Shown: in pieces, positions 42,290 to 54,563 of the stretch
Numbering within the stretch: position 1 is the stretch's first letter
Layout: each line of letters opens with the position of its first letter
DNA from: Hymenoscyphus infarciens
Lineage: Eukaryota; Ascomycota; Leotiomycetes; Helotiales; Helotiaceae
Length of the DNA stretch: 64,000 nt
Assembly (NCBI GenBank): GCA_001414345.1
Contig: LLCB01000233.1
Span: 30,694-94,693, forward strand
Direction of reading: 5' to 3'
The notes under the pieces: model-generated
Database searches by the model: none
The model's input: the letters and a program-made list of their open reading frames with translations, nothing else
What the model was told of the DNA's origin: nothing
Translations under genes and position numbers: made by a program

Positions 42290-42981
42290 CGGCATCCCGT
42301 ATATACCAAAAGTCGGAAACGACTAAATGCGCAAATCGCAAATCGCAAAGTGTTACTCTTTATAAGTATAAAATATAATATTTTTTAATTTAAGTTCTCT
42401 CTCTCTCTCTCTCTCTCTCTCCCTCCTTTTCCCTCTCTCTCTATATTAAGACTATCTATAGTAATTAATTAGAGGATAGAGAGAGAGAACGAGTATTACG
42501 TATATAGTAGTAATATCGCCTCCTCGCTATCGTATTCTTACTCTCTATTAATTAACTCTTATATTATATTCTTCCTATTGTTTTTAGATAAATAAGAGAG
42601 AAGAAAGAGAAAGAAGAGAAGAGAGGAAGTCCTAAGAAGAGAGGAAGAGTAAGAGGAATATTTACTTTAAACTCCTCTTATCTACGCTAGGAAAAACCGT
42701 CTCCTAGAGTATTTGCTTACTCTCTTACCTTACTCTTATTCTTCTCCTACTCTCTTCTTTACTTACTCTCTTCTCTTATACTCTCTTAGTATATATAATA
42801 TATAGAAGAATAGAATAAGAGAGTAAGAGAGTAAGTAAGTAAGAGAATAGGATATTATAGTTTAAGATTCACTATATCTCTTAGAGGCCTTAGTAAATCT
42901 AGTTATAATTTGCGATTTGCGATTTAAGATTTACGATTTACGATTTAGTCGATTCTAGCTTTTAGTATATACGAGACGCTC
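42290..42981. mobile_element. TA-flanked MITE (Tc1/mariner-like) at the island border, 692 bp
   Basis: Long imperfect terminal inverted repeats of about 60 bp. The left end reads CGGCATCCCGTATATACC, then AAAAGTCGGAAACGACTAAA and tandem CGCAAAT units. The right end, reverse-complemented, reads CGTCTCGTATATACTAAAAG, then CGACTAAATCGTAAATCG and CGCAAAT units. TA dinucleotides lie at 42288-42289 and 42982-42983. No transposase is present. The interior includes a CT microsatellite (42395-42443) and a partly complementary GA-rich stretch near 42475-42490. The left terminus keeps its C and G bases while the right terminus shows many C-to-T/G-to-A changes. The TA flank is only two bases, so the superfamily is tentative. 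Confidence 0.7.
42395..42443. repeat. CT microsatellite
   Basis: An almost pure CT dinucleotide run broken by a short CCCTCCTTTTCCC segment, inside the border MITE. Confidence 0.9.
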
Positions 42982-42983
42982 TA

Positions 42984-45900
42984 CTATAGTAGCTATTAGC
43001 GACTCTCTTAGATATTTTAAAAAATCAACTTTTTATACTTAAATATATTATAATTCAATATACTCTACTACTACCTTTTATACTTAATTATACTTTAAAG
43101 TTAAGAGAATTATATATCAAAGCTATTTAGATATACTAAAAGTATATATATTTAATAAATTATAGTATTATTAACGCTTTAAAACTAGTATTTCTCTCTC
43201 TCTTAGTAATACTCTAGATAACTTAAAATCTACTTATTTAAGAGGACTAGGCTTAAAGTATATTCTACTACTATTATCTCTCTTTACTTTCTCTTCTTCT
43301 TCTTTATTAGATTTAATATATTACTCTTAGTTATTCTATAAAAGTTAGTTAGTATTAATATATATACTATAACGTCTTATTTATACTCTATACTATAATA
43401 TCTAAGTCTATTATCTATCTCTTTCTCTATCTTAAGTATAAAGGCTTTTATAGTATTAATAAGATCCTTCTCTCTTACTAGTATAAGTAATTCCTTTATT
43501 TAATAGACGTGTCTTTTAATATATAATTATATATAAAAATATAAATAAAATCAAGTATATAGTATATTAAGCTTTAACTATATCTTATTAAAAAGGTTAA
43601 AGTCTTTATTACTAGTTTTAAGCTAACTAATCTTAATCTTATTATATACTATATAAGTATTATTATTAAGATACTTAATATTATTATAAAAAGAGACCTT
43701 CTTCTAAAGATTCTCTTATATTTCTAGATTAGCTTTATACTTCTAGATTCTAGTATTATTATTCTAATAATTATATATCTTATCTAGCTTCTCTTATAAT
43801 ACTTTCTACTATTACTAACGTTACTTTTAACTAGAGTAAATATTATAAGTTTTAATAAACTCGTTAATCTAGTAGTAGATAACGTTTATATAGATATATT
43901 ATAAGATAATCTAATTATACTTTAAACTATTAAAAAGACTCTTTTATTTAAGTATTTAAAAGTATTCTATCTACTAAGAAGTTTATTAATTAATTAAAGT
44001 ATACTACTATTACTTAATATACTAGTTTTTAATAGAAGTATTATATACCTAGGTCTTTAATATTCTTAAATTAGGCTTCTTTTAGTATTATAAAAGAAGA
44101 TAGTATACTATTATTAAAAGAGTCTTTATATCTTTATTTACTTATACTACTTTTAGAAAGCTATATTTATATACTAATTAAAAGTAATACTTTATAACTA
44201 TAACTTAGATATAGTTAGAAAGGCTAATAAAATATTTTAATATCTTATATAAGTAGATATTAATAAATCTCTATCTTTAGAAACTATAAAAGAATAATTT
44301 ATTATAGTTATTAATACTCTGAACTTAATTTAGTCTCTTAATAATAAACTACTTAAAAACTCTCTTAAAAATATTCTTCTTAGCTTTAGTAGATATAAAT
44401 ACTCTCTACTAATTTAATTAAGTAATCTCTGTTTTATTAATAAAGAAGCTTAGCTTATAATAAATATAAATATATATAATATAATAGCTAGATTTAAATT
44501 TATTTCTAATAGTATTAATAAGATTAGTATTTTACTTAAGTATAAAAGATTCTATTTAATAAAGTAGAAGCTTTTAATATATTTAAAGCTTTTAAAGCTA
44601 TTAATTAGATATTAGTATACTTTTAAATTAATTAAGTATATATAAGATTTTCTTATAAGTAATATTCTTATATTATAACTTTATAGTTAATTAAATAGCC
44701 TCTGAATTATTAATAATATTAGGAATTTTTATAAGAAAGTTCTACGCTTTAAACTTATACTAAAAAGTCTTTTTATTATTAAATATTAGTATATATTTAC
44801 TTTATAATAATAGAGTAACTTTAACTTACTTTATAATTAACTCTTTAATAGCTATTCTTTCTATTATATATATAAGAGGCTTTTCTTTTATTTTATATAA
44901 ATTATATAACTCCTCTTTAGTTATTACTTACTTTACTAAGCTAATTATTATAACTAAGAGTTATTTAAAAGAACTAGGTAGAAATATAAGAGAAATAGAA
45001 GAGAAATATAAGATTTATTAATTTAAATAAGTATATAATTATTTTTAAAACTATAGTAGAGTAGGGTTCTAGTTATTAATATAACTTTAAATATATATAA
45101 TACGATTTTTTAGAAAGTAAGAGAAACTTATTAATAATCTTACTTATTATAAAGCTACTTTAAAGTATTATAATAACGTCTAATTAAATACTTCTTATAA
45201 GAGAAAGTGTTTATTTATATCTAAATAGTTCTTATTTTTAATTTAAAATAAAAGAAATAAAAGAAATAAAAGATAGAAAGAATATTAATATTACTATACT
45301 AAAAGAATAAAACTCTATTTTAAATAAATCCTAACTAAAATTAAAGCTTAATACTAGTATATAAGAGACTTGAATTACTTAGAAGTATAAGATAACCTCT
45401 TTTCTATATCTCTATAATTAACCTCTAGCTTACTTTTTACTATCTTATTCTTTACTATCTTCTCTTTTACTACTAGTAATATCACTTCTAGAGCTTTAAA
45501 TTTAACTAGCTTATTCTTTTCTACTAGAGACTTTAATTTAGTCTTCTTAATAAGCGATTTAGCTCTAGATTTTAAGAAGTTTAAACTTAAAGACAAAGAT
45601 AATAATTAAGCTAATCTTTTACTAGTAAATATCTTAGAAATTACTAGTAATAGTAATAACGCTTTCTTATTTTTTTAGAGCTTTAGTTTCTTCTTTTTAA
45701 TAAATAGTAACTCCTATTTATAGATTACTAGAAAGAATATATATATTACTTATTTAGGCTTATATATATAATCTTAAGATTAGCTATTATTATACTATCT
45801 TCTATATCTACTTCTTTAAAGACGTAGATTATTATAAGCTAAGTACTACTTATTAAGATCTCGAATTTAGTCTTTCTACTATTAAACTTCTCTTATAATA

Positions 45901-46543
45901 CCTTTTAATATACTTTATTATACTTAGTATATATATCTAATAAATTAATAAGTTTTTATAAGAACTTATTAACCTAGTCTCTAGTACTAATTAATACCTC
46001 TTTCTTAAATTAATAGGTTATTATAGTACCTATAAAAGTAGCTTTTTTTAAAGAATACTTATATAACTATATATAAATAGTTTAATAGAAGATAGTCTTC
46101 TTTTAATAGTAAAGCTTAAGACTAAAGTTATCTCTCTCTTTAAGTCGATTCTTTATAGCTTTATTCTTCTTTCTAGTCTTATTTCTTAGCTTAGTAGCCT
46201 TCTTAGTATAATCTCTAAACTTTAACGAATTAGTAGTAAAGGAGTTATTACTATTATAATCTTACTAGTACTTATTATTAAAGAAGAAGAGTAATTTAAT
46301 TACTTTCTTACTTTTAGTAATACTCTTAAATATTATAGTAGGTTTCTTTTAAATTCAAGGCTTTTAGAGCTTAGCTTAAAATATAGTAGTATTTTAGTTA
46401 TAACTATATTTACTATAAAAGATACTACTAATAAGCTTTCTTTAAGTAAGATAAAAAGATATAGTAGTAATAGTATATAGAAGAGGTATATAGAAGAGAA
46501 TTATAAATCTACGAGTATATAAAAGTAGTAGTAAGAGAATAAT
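42984..46543. other. RIP-degraded AT-rich sequence, unidentified elements
   Basis: About 3.5 kb with stops in all frames. The only open frame (45375-45596, minus) is Lys/Leu/Ser-rich low complexity. No domain could be recognised on either strand; probably old transposons. Confidence 0.45.
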
Positions 46544-46816
46544 TATAATAGTACGCTATTTTAAATTATTAGTATTTGTAAAACTACTAATATCTCTAAG
46601 TACTACTAATACTTTTAGACTAAGATTATAAATAACTAATACTTATATAAGCGAAGTGTTAAAGGTATTAATATCTAATATTTATATATAGAAGAGATTA
46701 AGGTTTAAATATTATATATTTAGCTTTTTAGCTCTTATTATTTAGTATTAGCTATATTAGATAGAGCTCGGTTATTATTATTATTAGAACTTAGTAGCTT
46801 TTAACCTCTTATATAT
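46544..46816 (+). repeat. Gypsy 5' LTR, left part
   Basis: First 273 bp of the LTR, homologous to 8799-9060. It is interrupted at the TATAT target site (46812-46816) by the 3.6-kb element. Confidence 0.75.
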
Positions 46817-47127
46817 TATAATAGCACGAAATATATATAACTATAGTAGAGGTATATAGGAGTACGTATAGCAGAATGACGTATATAAATACTAGGCTCT
46901 AATATAGAAGAAAAGGCTAAACTAGCCTTTTCTAACTCTAGGAGAGTAGGCTGCTATATATAAGAGGTTCAGATAATATAAAAGGGTTCGAAACCGAATA
47001 ACCTTAGCTAATATAAAAGCTTAAACCTACGTAACCTTCTTAAAACAGATAATATAAGATAATAACTACTAAAACCCTATATATAGTAGGTACTCTTAGC
47101 TATCTAGGATAATAGTATACTATTATA
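46817..47127 (-). repeat. LARD-like element LTR (left)
   Basis: 311 bp; pairs with 50137-50447 and contains ACTAGGCTCTAATATAGAAG. Confidence 0.88.
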
Positions 47128-47869
47128 TCTCCTTCTCTTAAAAAAGACTTATCTTAAGTCTTTTATCTCTTTTTATTTAAGGTTAAATCGAGATAGTATA
47201 AGTTATTATATTAGTTATGTTTTATTAATTTTATTATAAGCGAGAAGATAGATTAGGGTCTAAATCGTAGCTAACCTAGGTTTAAAGATACTTTATTTAT
47301 TATAATATTATAAGTGAGATAAGATATTAAGATATTAATTTTAGGTCTAAATTATAACTATAAATACTTATAAAAAGAATTCGTTTCTAATCCTTTAATA
47401 TTAAAAGTAAGTATTTATATCTACTAAAAGAGTATAGTCTAATCCTATCTAGTAGGTTGAAGAAAGTTTAAAGTTTAAAGTTTAAAAAGTTTAAAAAGTT
47501 TAAAAATTTAAAATAGAGTTAAAGTTGAATTTAATAAAGAGTTAGAAGTTGTTTAGTTAAGAGGTAGTAATAACTTAGTTAAGAGCTTATATCAAGAGTG
47601 TACTAATTTATATTAGATTTGAATTTGAATAAAAAAAGAGTATAGGTTTTAAAAAGTTTAAAGTAAAGTTAGAACTAAAAAGTTAATAATATTATAGATA
47701 GTAATAACTTAGCTAAGAGGTTATTATCCTTTTAAGAGTGTACTGATTTATATCTGATTTAAAAAGTTTAAATAAAAAAAGGACTTCTAGCTTAGCTAGA
47801 AGTAAAAAGAAAGTAAGAAAGAGAGAAAGAATATAAGAAAGACTTCTTACTAGAGTTAGTAAGAGTTTA

Positions 47870-48480
47870 GCTAGTTAAAAAAGTTATTACTAAAGTTATT
47901 AAAGTTAAAACTATTATCTAAAGTCTAGGATAATAAGAGGAGGAGCAGTTTTAGCTAGTTAAAGGAGTTTATTACTAAATGTTATTAAAGTTTGAAATTT
48001 ATTATTTAAATATCTAGAGATAAAAAAAGGAGTAGAGTTTTAACTAGTTAAATGAACTTAATTCTAAATTTAAAAATACTATCTAATGTTTAAGATAATA
48101 AAAGGAGGAGTTTTAAATAGTTAAAAGCAAAGTTATTACTAAAGTTTATTGAATTATCTAAGTATCTAAGAGTAATAAAAGAGAGAGTTTTAGCTAGTTA
48201 AAATAAAAGAGTTATTATTAAATATTAAAAACGCTATTTAAAGTTTAAGATAATAAAAAGGGGTAGTTTAGCTAATTAAAAGAGTTATTACTAAATATTA
48301 AAAATACTATTTAAAGTTTAGAATAATAAGAGAAGAGGTAGTTTTTAATATCTAAAGTTTAAGATAATAAAAGAGGTAGTTTTAGCTAGTTAAAGACAAA
48401 GTTAATACTAAAGTTATCTTATTATCTAAAGTTTAGAATAATAGAAGGAGAGGTTTTAGCTAGTTAAATAAGTTTAATAC
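47870..48480. repeat. Degenerate minisatellite inside the LARD-like element
   Basis: About nine units of 60-90 bp built on TTTTAGCTAGTTAAA followed by AGTTATTACTAAA and AAAGTTTAAGATAATAAAAG, for example near 47871, 47953, 48032, 48110, 48190, 48256, 48378 and 48453. Confidence 0.7.
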
Positions 48481-50136
48481 TAAAGTTATTATATTACCTT
48501 ATTCTCTTTAAAATACTTAAAGACTTATTTATCTTCTAATTTTAAAGAAGAGTCACTATTATATTATAAGGAGCTTAGAGCTAGATAGAGGAGTATTCTA
48601 AACTAAAATACTAATATTAAATGATTTCGTTGTTTTTAAATATTTAGCTTTAATATCTCTTCTTATTTAAGGTTATAATTCTAGTATCTTTTAAGTATAG
48701 TAGACGCGTTCTAGAGCTAAGGTATAATCTTATTCTATATATAAAAGAACTATTCTTATTCTCTCTAAGTATAGCTATACTTAAAAAGTAAACATTTCTT
48801 TATTATAATCTTATTCTTATTTCTACTTCTATCTCTTTTAACCTTTTAACCTTTATACTAGCAAAGACTCGGTTTATAACTATAATCTTTTTAAATATTT
48901 ACTAGTAGAGGTTTAAGAGAAGTTTAAAGTAGAGTTAGATAATATTTAGTTAGAATTAATAGTAATAACTTATCTAAGAGCTTACTTCTAAGTTTTATCT
49001 TAATAGAAAGCGTATTTTAACTAATTCGTTTTCTAACTCTAAGAGAGTAGTAGAAAGGTATTAGAGGTAGCAGTGTTTCTTAAGTAAAAGAGGTCTAAAG
49101 GTAAAGAAGGGTTAGATTAAGAAGGGTTTAGAAGTAAAGTGTTTTTAACTTTAAAGTTTACTTATAATTTTATCTTTTATCTCTTAGCTAACTAATTGTT
49201 TTATCCTTTATATATTATTATCTTATCTATATATTATCTATATTTAAAAAGTCTTTTTAAGACCTTTTATATTTACTATATAGTCTCGGTTTAGAGAGTG
49301 TTTAGAGAGTCTTTTAAAAAGAGAGGTAGCTTTAAAAGGTTATTTAACACTTTATAGTAGAACTAAGTTTAATATTTTAAAGATGTCGATTTAAAGAGAG
49401 GTATATTAAAAGGTATTAAAGGTAGTTACTTATATCTAAAAGAGGTATAAATTCAAGCTTAGAAGTAGGAGAGAGTTAGATTAGAGAGGGTTTAGAAGTA
49501 AAGTGTTTTATTAACTTTAAATTATAAGCTTACTTATTTATCTTTCTAGCTTAAATAGCTAATTCCTTATTTCTTACTTTTCTACTTTTAAAGCTTATAT
49601 AACTAACTATATCTAGTCTATATTTAAGAAGTCTTACTAGTCTCTTTAACTATTATTATTTCTTTAGGTTTAAGATCTTCTAAATCTTAGTATATAAGTA
49701 CTATTTAGATAGCTTTCAGAAAGAGGTTATCGCTTAACACTATTTAGTAGAACTGAATTTAACATCTTTATTAATTTAGAGAGAGAGGGGTAAGATTAGA
49801 TTCAAAAGCCTTTATAATAACTATAGTATATTAACTTATTTACTAAACCTAGTATAGTATTCCTTATATAGAGAGAGTTATTAGAAGCCTTAGAGATACT
49901 TAGTATATCCTACTTTCCTTAATATATCTATAATATAATTTTTACTAGCTATCTATATAGATACTAAACCCTAGTATCACTAGCTATCTAGGTAGTCTCT
50001 AATTACCTAGCTATTTAAGAATACTATTATAATATTCTAAATCGAAGCTAAATCGACTTCTAAATAAAGAGTAGTAATAAGCTTAAAAGAGATATTATTA
50101 AGGCTATTACTAGTAAAGAAGAGTTTAGCCTTTTTA

Positions 50137-50447
50137 TATAATAGTACGAAATATATATAACTATAGTAGAAGTATATAAGAGTATATATAGCAGAATAAC
50201 GTATATAAATACTAGGCTCTAATATAGAAGAAAAGGCTAAACTAGTCTTTTCTAACTCTAGAAGAGTAAGCTACTATATATAAGAGGTTTAGATAATATA
50301 AAAGAGTCTAAAACCAAATAACCTTAGCTAATATAAAAGCTTAAATCTATATAACCTTTCTAAAACAGATAATATAAGATAATAACTGCTAAAACCCTAT
50401 ATATAGCAGGTACTCCTAGCTATCTAGAATAACGGCATACTATTATA
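50137..50447 (-). repeat. LARD-like element LTR (right)
   Basis: 311 bp; same ends as the left LTR, followed by the TATAT target duplication and the remainder of the Gypsy LTR. Confidence 0.88.
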
Positions 50448-50452
50448 TATAT

Positions 50453-50591
50453 AGACGTTTATATTTAGTATAGAAGAGAGATAGTTTATTATTTTCTTCT
50501 ATATTAGTACCTAGTATTTATATATATTATCTTATCTTAAATATACTCCTATATACCTCTTTACTAGTAGTATATATTTTATACTATTATA
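50453..50591 (+). repeat. Gypsy 5' LTR, right part
   Basis: Homologous to 9061-9199; continues the LTR after the insertion and ends ACTATTATA. Confidence 0.72.
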
Positions 50592-53500
50592 TAAAAATAA
50601 TAAACTCTTCTTTACTAGTAATAGTATTTATAATATCTCTTTTAAGCTTATTATCGCTTTTTATTTTAAAATCGATTTAGTCTAGATTTAGACTATTATA
50701 ATAGTATCTTTAAATAGCTAGGATTTTAGAGATCTCTTAGATAGCTAGTAATACTAGGGTTTAGTATTTATATAGATAGCTAGTAAAAATTATATATTAT
50801 ATATTAAAGAATTAGAATATACTAAGTGTTTCTAAGAATTCTAATAAACCTCTTAGTATAGAGACTACTATACTTAATTTAGATAGTTAATATACTATAG
50901 TTATCTAGAAGACTCTTAAATTAACTCTTTTACCTTCTCTAATTAATATTTAATATATTAGAATTAAGAACGACTCTAGGTCTCTCTTAAGCTCTACTTT
51001 AAAGTATAGAGCCTCCTTTTAGAGAAGAAAGTTAAGCTTTTATAGAAAGGTCTTTAACTTAGTACTATACTCTTAAGAATAATAAGAAGCTTAAGAATAA
51101 TAAAAGTAAAGGTATAGTACTTAGAAGCTAGAGAGATTAGTAAGACTTTTTTAATATAGATAAGATATAGAGTATAATCTAAGTTATAGAGGCTAAGGAT
51201 TAAGAAAAAGAAGAGAGAATTTTATAGTAAGATAATTAGATTACCTAATTCTTAGACTTAGTATAGTAAATTAGTTAATAACTACTAAATAATAACTAAA
51301 GTTTAAGTCTTATTTAACTAATATAAATACCTCTTTCTATACTTTTAAACTATTATTAGATATAAAACTCTACTTTTAATATTCTTTTCTTATAATAACC
51401 TATTTTATACTTATAACTTAAAAGTACTTTAAAAGCTCTTTAATCTATTAAAAGTAAGATTATAGAGAAAATTAAACCTTTAAATAATAGTACTTTATCT
51501 ATATATAAGTAATAGAGAATATTAGTATATAATCGACTTTATATAAACGTTAACTATTATTAGACGTTATTAACTTATAAATCTCTTATTTAAGAAATAA
51601 TAATAAAACTTACCTAGAACTACTTAGAGCCTTAATATAGGTTTAATATAAGTAAGATAATATTTAAAGATTATAAAGAAATAATTAAACTTCTTAATAC
51701 TTACTATTTAACTAGTTATAAAAAGGAGAATACTTAAAACACTTTTTAGTCTCTTTAGATAAGATAGAAGAGTTATATAGAAGAAAGTTTTTTAGAATTT
51801 AAAAGTTACTTTTTAAGTATAATAATACTTAGAGAGGTATTAGAACGAGATAAATTCTATTATATATAGGAGAAGCTTATACCTTAGCTTAGAAATCTAT
51901 TAGTTAGAAGTAAGAGATACTAGAATACTAATTTTAATAAGATAGTAAAAGACCTTTTATTTATAAATAAGGAATAATACTAAAATACTAAGTTATATAT
52001 AACTAGTATAATAAGTATAGAAAAACTAGTAGTAATAAGCTCTTTATACTAAAAGCTAAATACTAACTAATCCTTATCTAGTTTAGCTATAAAACCCTTA
52101 CTACTCTTATATAGACTCTATTCTACTTCTTAGAAGACTTCTTAAACTTCTAGACCTCTTTCTACTAGTAAAAAATTAAAGACTTTATTTATAGACTAAT
52201 TCCTTACTAGTATAAAGTGTTATAATTATAAGAAACCTAGGTATATTAAGCCTAACTATTCTAATCTACCTAGTATTAATAAAATAAATAATTAATCTAA
52301 AGAAGAATAAAAACTTAAAGAGTATTTTAACTCTAATCTAAGTTAGAAAGAAAATAAAGAGGCTTAGGTAAAAATACCTTCTTAGGCTTATATAAATATA
52401 ATCTAACTAGACTTAACCTTTCTAAACTTATAAGAGGAAAATAGTTCTTTATAAATACTACTCTTAGTATATAGAGATATAATATTAAATTATAAGCTTT
52501 AGTAGATATAAGAGTAAATAAGTACTTATTTCTAAATTAACTCTTAGCTTTATATTTATTTAAAGTAATAGATTTAAAGATTTAGAGATTACTATATATA
52601 GTAGCTATTTATAGATATAATAATAGTACTAAAAGCTAAATAACTTAGTTTATATAACTATATCTAAATATTAATAAGTATTATATCTTTAACTACTCTT
52701 TTATTATCTTAAACCTTAGATAATAAGACCTAATTATTAGTAATAAGTAGTTAAACTATTTTAAAGTCTTTCTTAACTTTTTAAAGAACTAGATTACTTA
52801 GCTAGTTAACTACCTCTTAACTTCTTACTTTAGTAGGAAGATTTTACTTTTACTTTCTAGCTAGAACTAGAAACCTATTTTAAATTACTAGTTAGATATA
52901 AATTAAAAGAAATACACGATTTATTAATAAGAAAGATATAAAAAGAGTAGACTTATAAATATAGCTAAATTATTATTTCTATTTATAATAATACCGTCTA
53001 AAATCTTAATATCTAACTCTAGTCTAAAGCCTTTATAAACTACTAGTATAACCTTAAAAGGCTAGACTTTATACTCTTTTATTAGTAAAATAAGTATAAA
53101 TACTATATATATTTTATTATAAAATAACTTAACTTAGAATTCTATATAACTAGTATTTATAAGCTAGATTAGATTATTAATAAAAGATTAGCCTCTTTTT
53201 AAGATAATAATAATATAAGAGCTCTAATATAGACCTAACTCTTAAAATATTACTTATCTTATAAAGACATATTCTTAAAAGTAGCTTTTAATAAGGTCTT
53301 TTCTTACTATAAATATAACTATAAGATTACTTTAAATAAACTACTTTCTAACTCCTTTTTATCTTTATATTAATAGTTAACTATAGAGCTTAAAGCTATA
53401 AAGGAGTATCTTATAAAGAACTTAGATAAGAGGTTTATTATTAATAGTAATAGCCTTTTTACCTTTCTAGTACTCTTTAGTAAAAAGGCTAATAGTAATA

Positions 53501-54395
53501 AGTTATAGTTCTATATTAATTATAAGAAGTTAAATACTCTAACTTAAAATAATTCTTATCTAATCTCTTATATTAATAAGCTCTTTTCTAGAATAAGAAT
53601 AACTAAAATCTTTACTAAATTAGATATAAGATAAGCTTTCTATTATATTTAAATAGACTTTAACTTAGAAGAAATAACTATATTTAGAACTAGGTATAGT
53701 ATATATAAATATAAGGTTCTCTCTTTTAGACTCTATAATAGCCTTATTATCTACTAATATTATATAAATAATATCTTAATTAACTATTTAAATAACTTTT
53801 ATATTACTTACTTAGATAATATTTTAATTTATTTAAATATTATTAAAAAATATAAAGAATAGGTTAGAAAGGTTTTAAATTAGCTTTAAGTAGGACTTTA
53901 AGTAGATATTAAGAAAAGCGAATTTAGTATTATTAAAGTTAAATACTTAGGATTTATCTTAACTATAAAAGAACTTAAAGTTAACTTTAAAAAAGTAGAG
54001 CCTTTATAAAACTAGGTCTAATCTAATACTATAATAGATATAAAGTCTTACTTAGAGTTTATAGGATTTTATAGATAATTTATTAAAAGTTATATTAAAC
54101 TCGCTAAACCTCTAACTATAATAATATACTCTATAGAGCCGTTTCTATAGATATCTAAATATAAAGAAGTCTTTAAAGTACTAAGAACTAGGCTACTTAT
54201 AATTTAAACCTTATACTACTTCGACTTTAATTATAATATAAAGCTAGAGATAGACTTCTTAGAAAAAGTAATAGTAGATATATTCTTATAATAATATAAT
54301 AGCTTTTAGTATCTTATTAGGTTTTACTTATATATCCTAGTTAGCTTTAAATTAAACTAGGAAATCTATAATAAAGAGCTATCTACTATTATTAT

Positions 54396-54563
54396 TAGTA
54401 TATATTTAAGAGGTAAATAGCGATTTAGATTAGTATACGTAGGTATACGTGCTTCTCGCTTAAGAGCTACTTAAGTAAGCATCGTAGCTAGCTTTACTTA
54501 GTATATATAAACGATAATATAACTCTTTTTATATCGCTTTTATAACTATAAGTTATACTAATA
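54396..54563 (+). repeat. Copia 5' LTR
   Basis: 168 bp, includes TAAGAGCTACTTAAGTAAGC; preceded by target duplication ATTAT. Confidence 0.9.

Larger units (their letters stand above)
46817..50447 (-). mobile_element. Non-autonomous LTR element (LARD-like), 3631 bp, derived from the Gypsy family
   Basis: Two direct LTRs of exactly 311 bp (46817-47127 and 50137-50447), starting TATAATAG and ending CTATTATA, with 5-bp target duplications TATAT (46812-46816, 50448-50452). The 3.0-kb interior has no protein frame. The reverse complement of 49830-50136 matches the Gypsy leader after its LTR (ACTCTTCTTTACTAGTAATA, then TCTCTTTTAAGCTTATTA). The LTRs also match the Gypsy LTR in reverse. So the element runs on the minus strand and is a coding-deleted relative of the very family it inserted into. 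The interior carries a minisatellite (47870-48480) and two 370-bp-spaced copies of a GGGTTTAGAAGTAAAGTGTT segment (about 49120 and 49490). Confidence 0.85.

Noticed and set aside
42056..42388. 110-codon plus-strand frame
   Set aside because: TTG start, no domain, and its end runs into the border MITE's terminal repeat.
45375..45596. 73-codon minus-strand frame in the right AT-rich block
   Set aside because: Lys/Leu/Ser/Val low-complexity translation of mutated AT-rich DNA; no homologous family visible.
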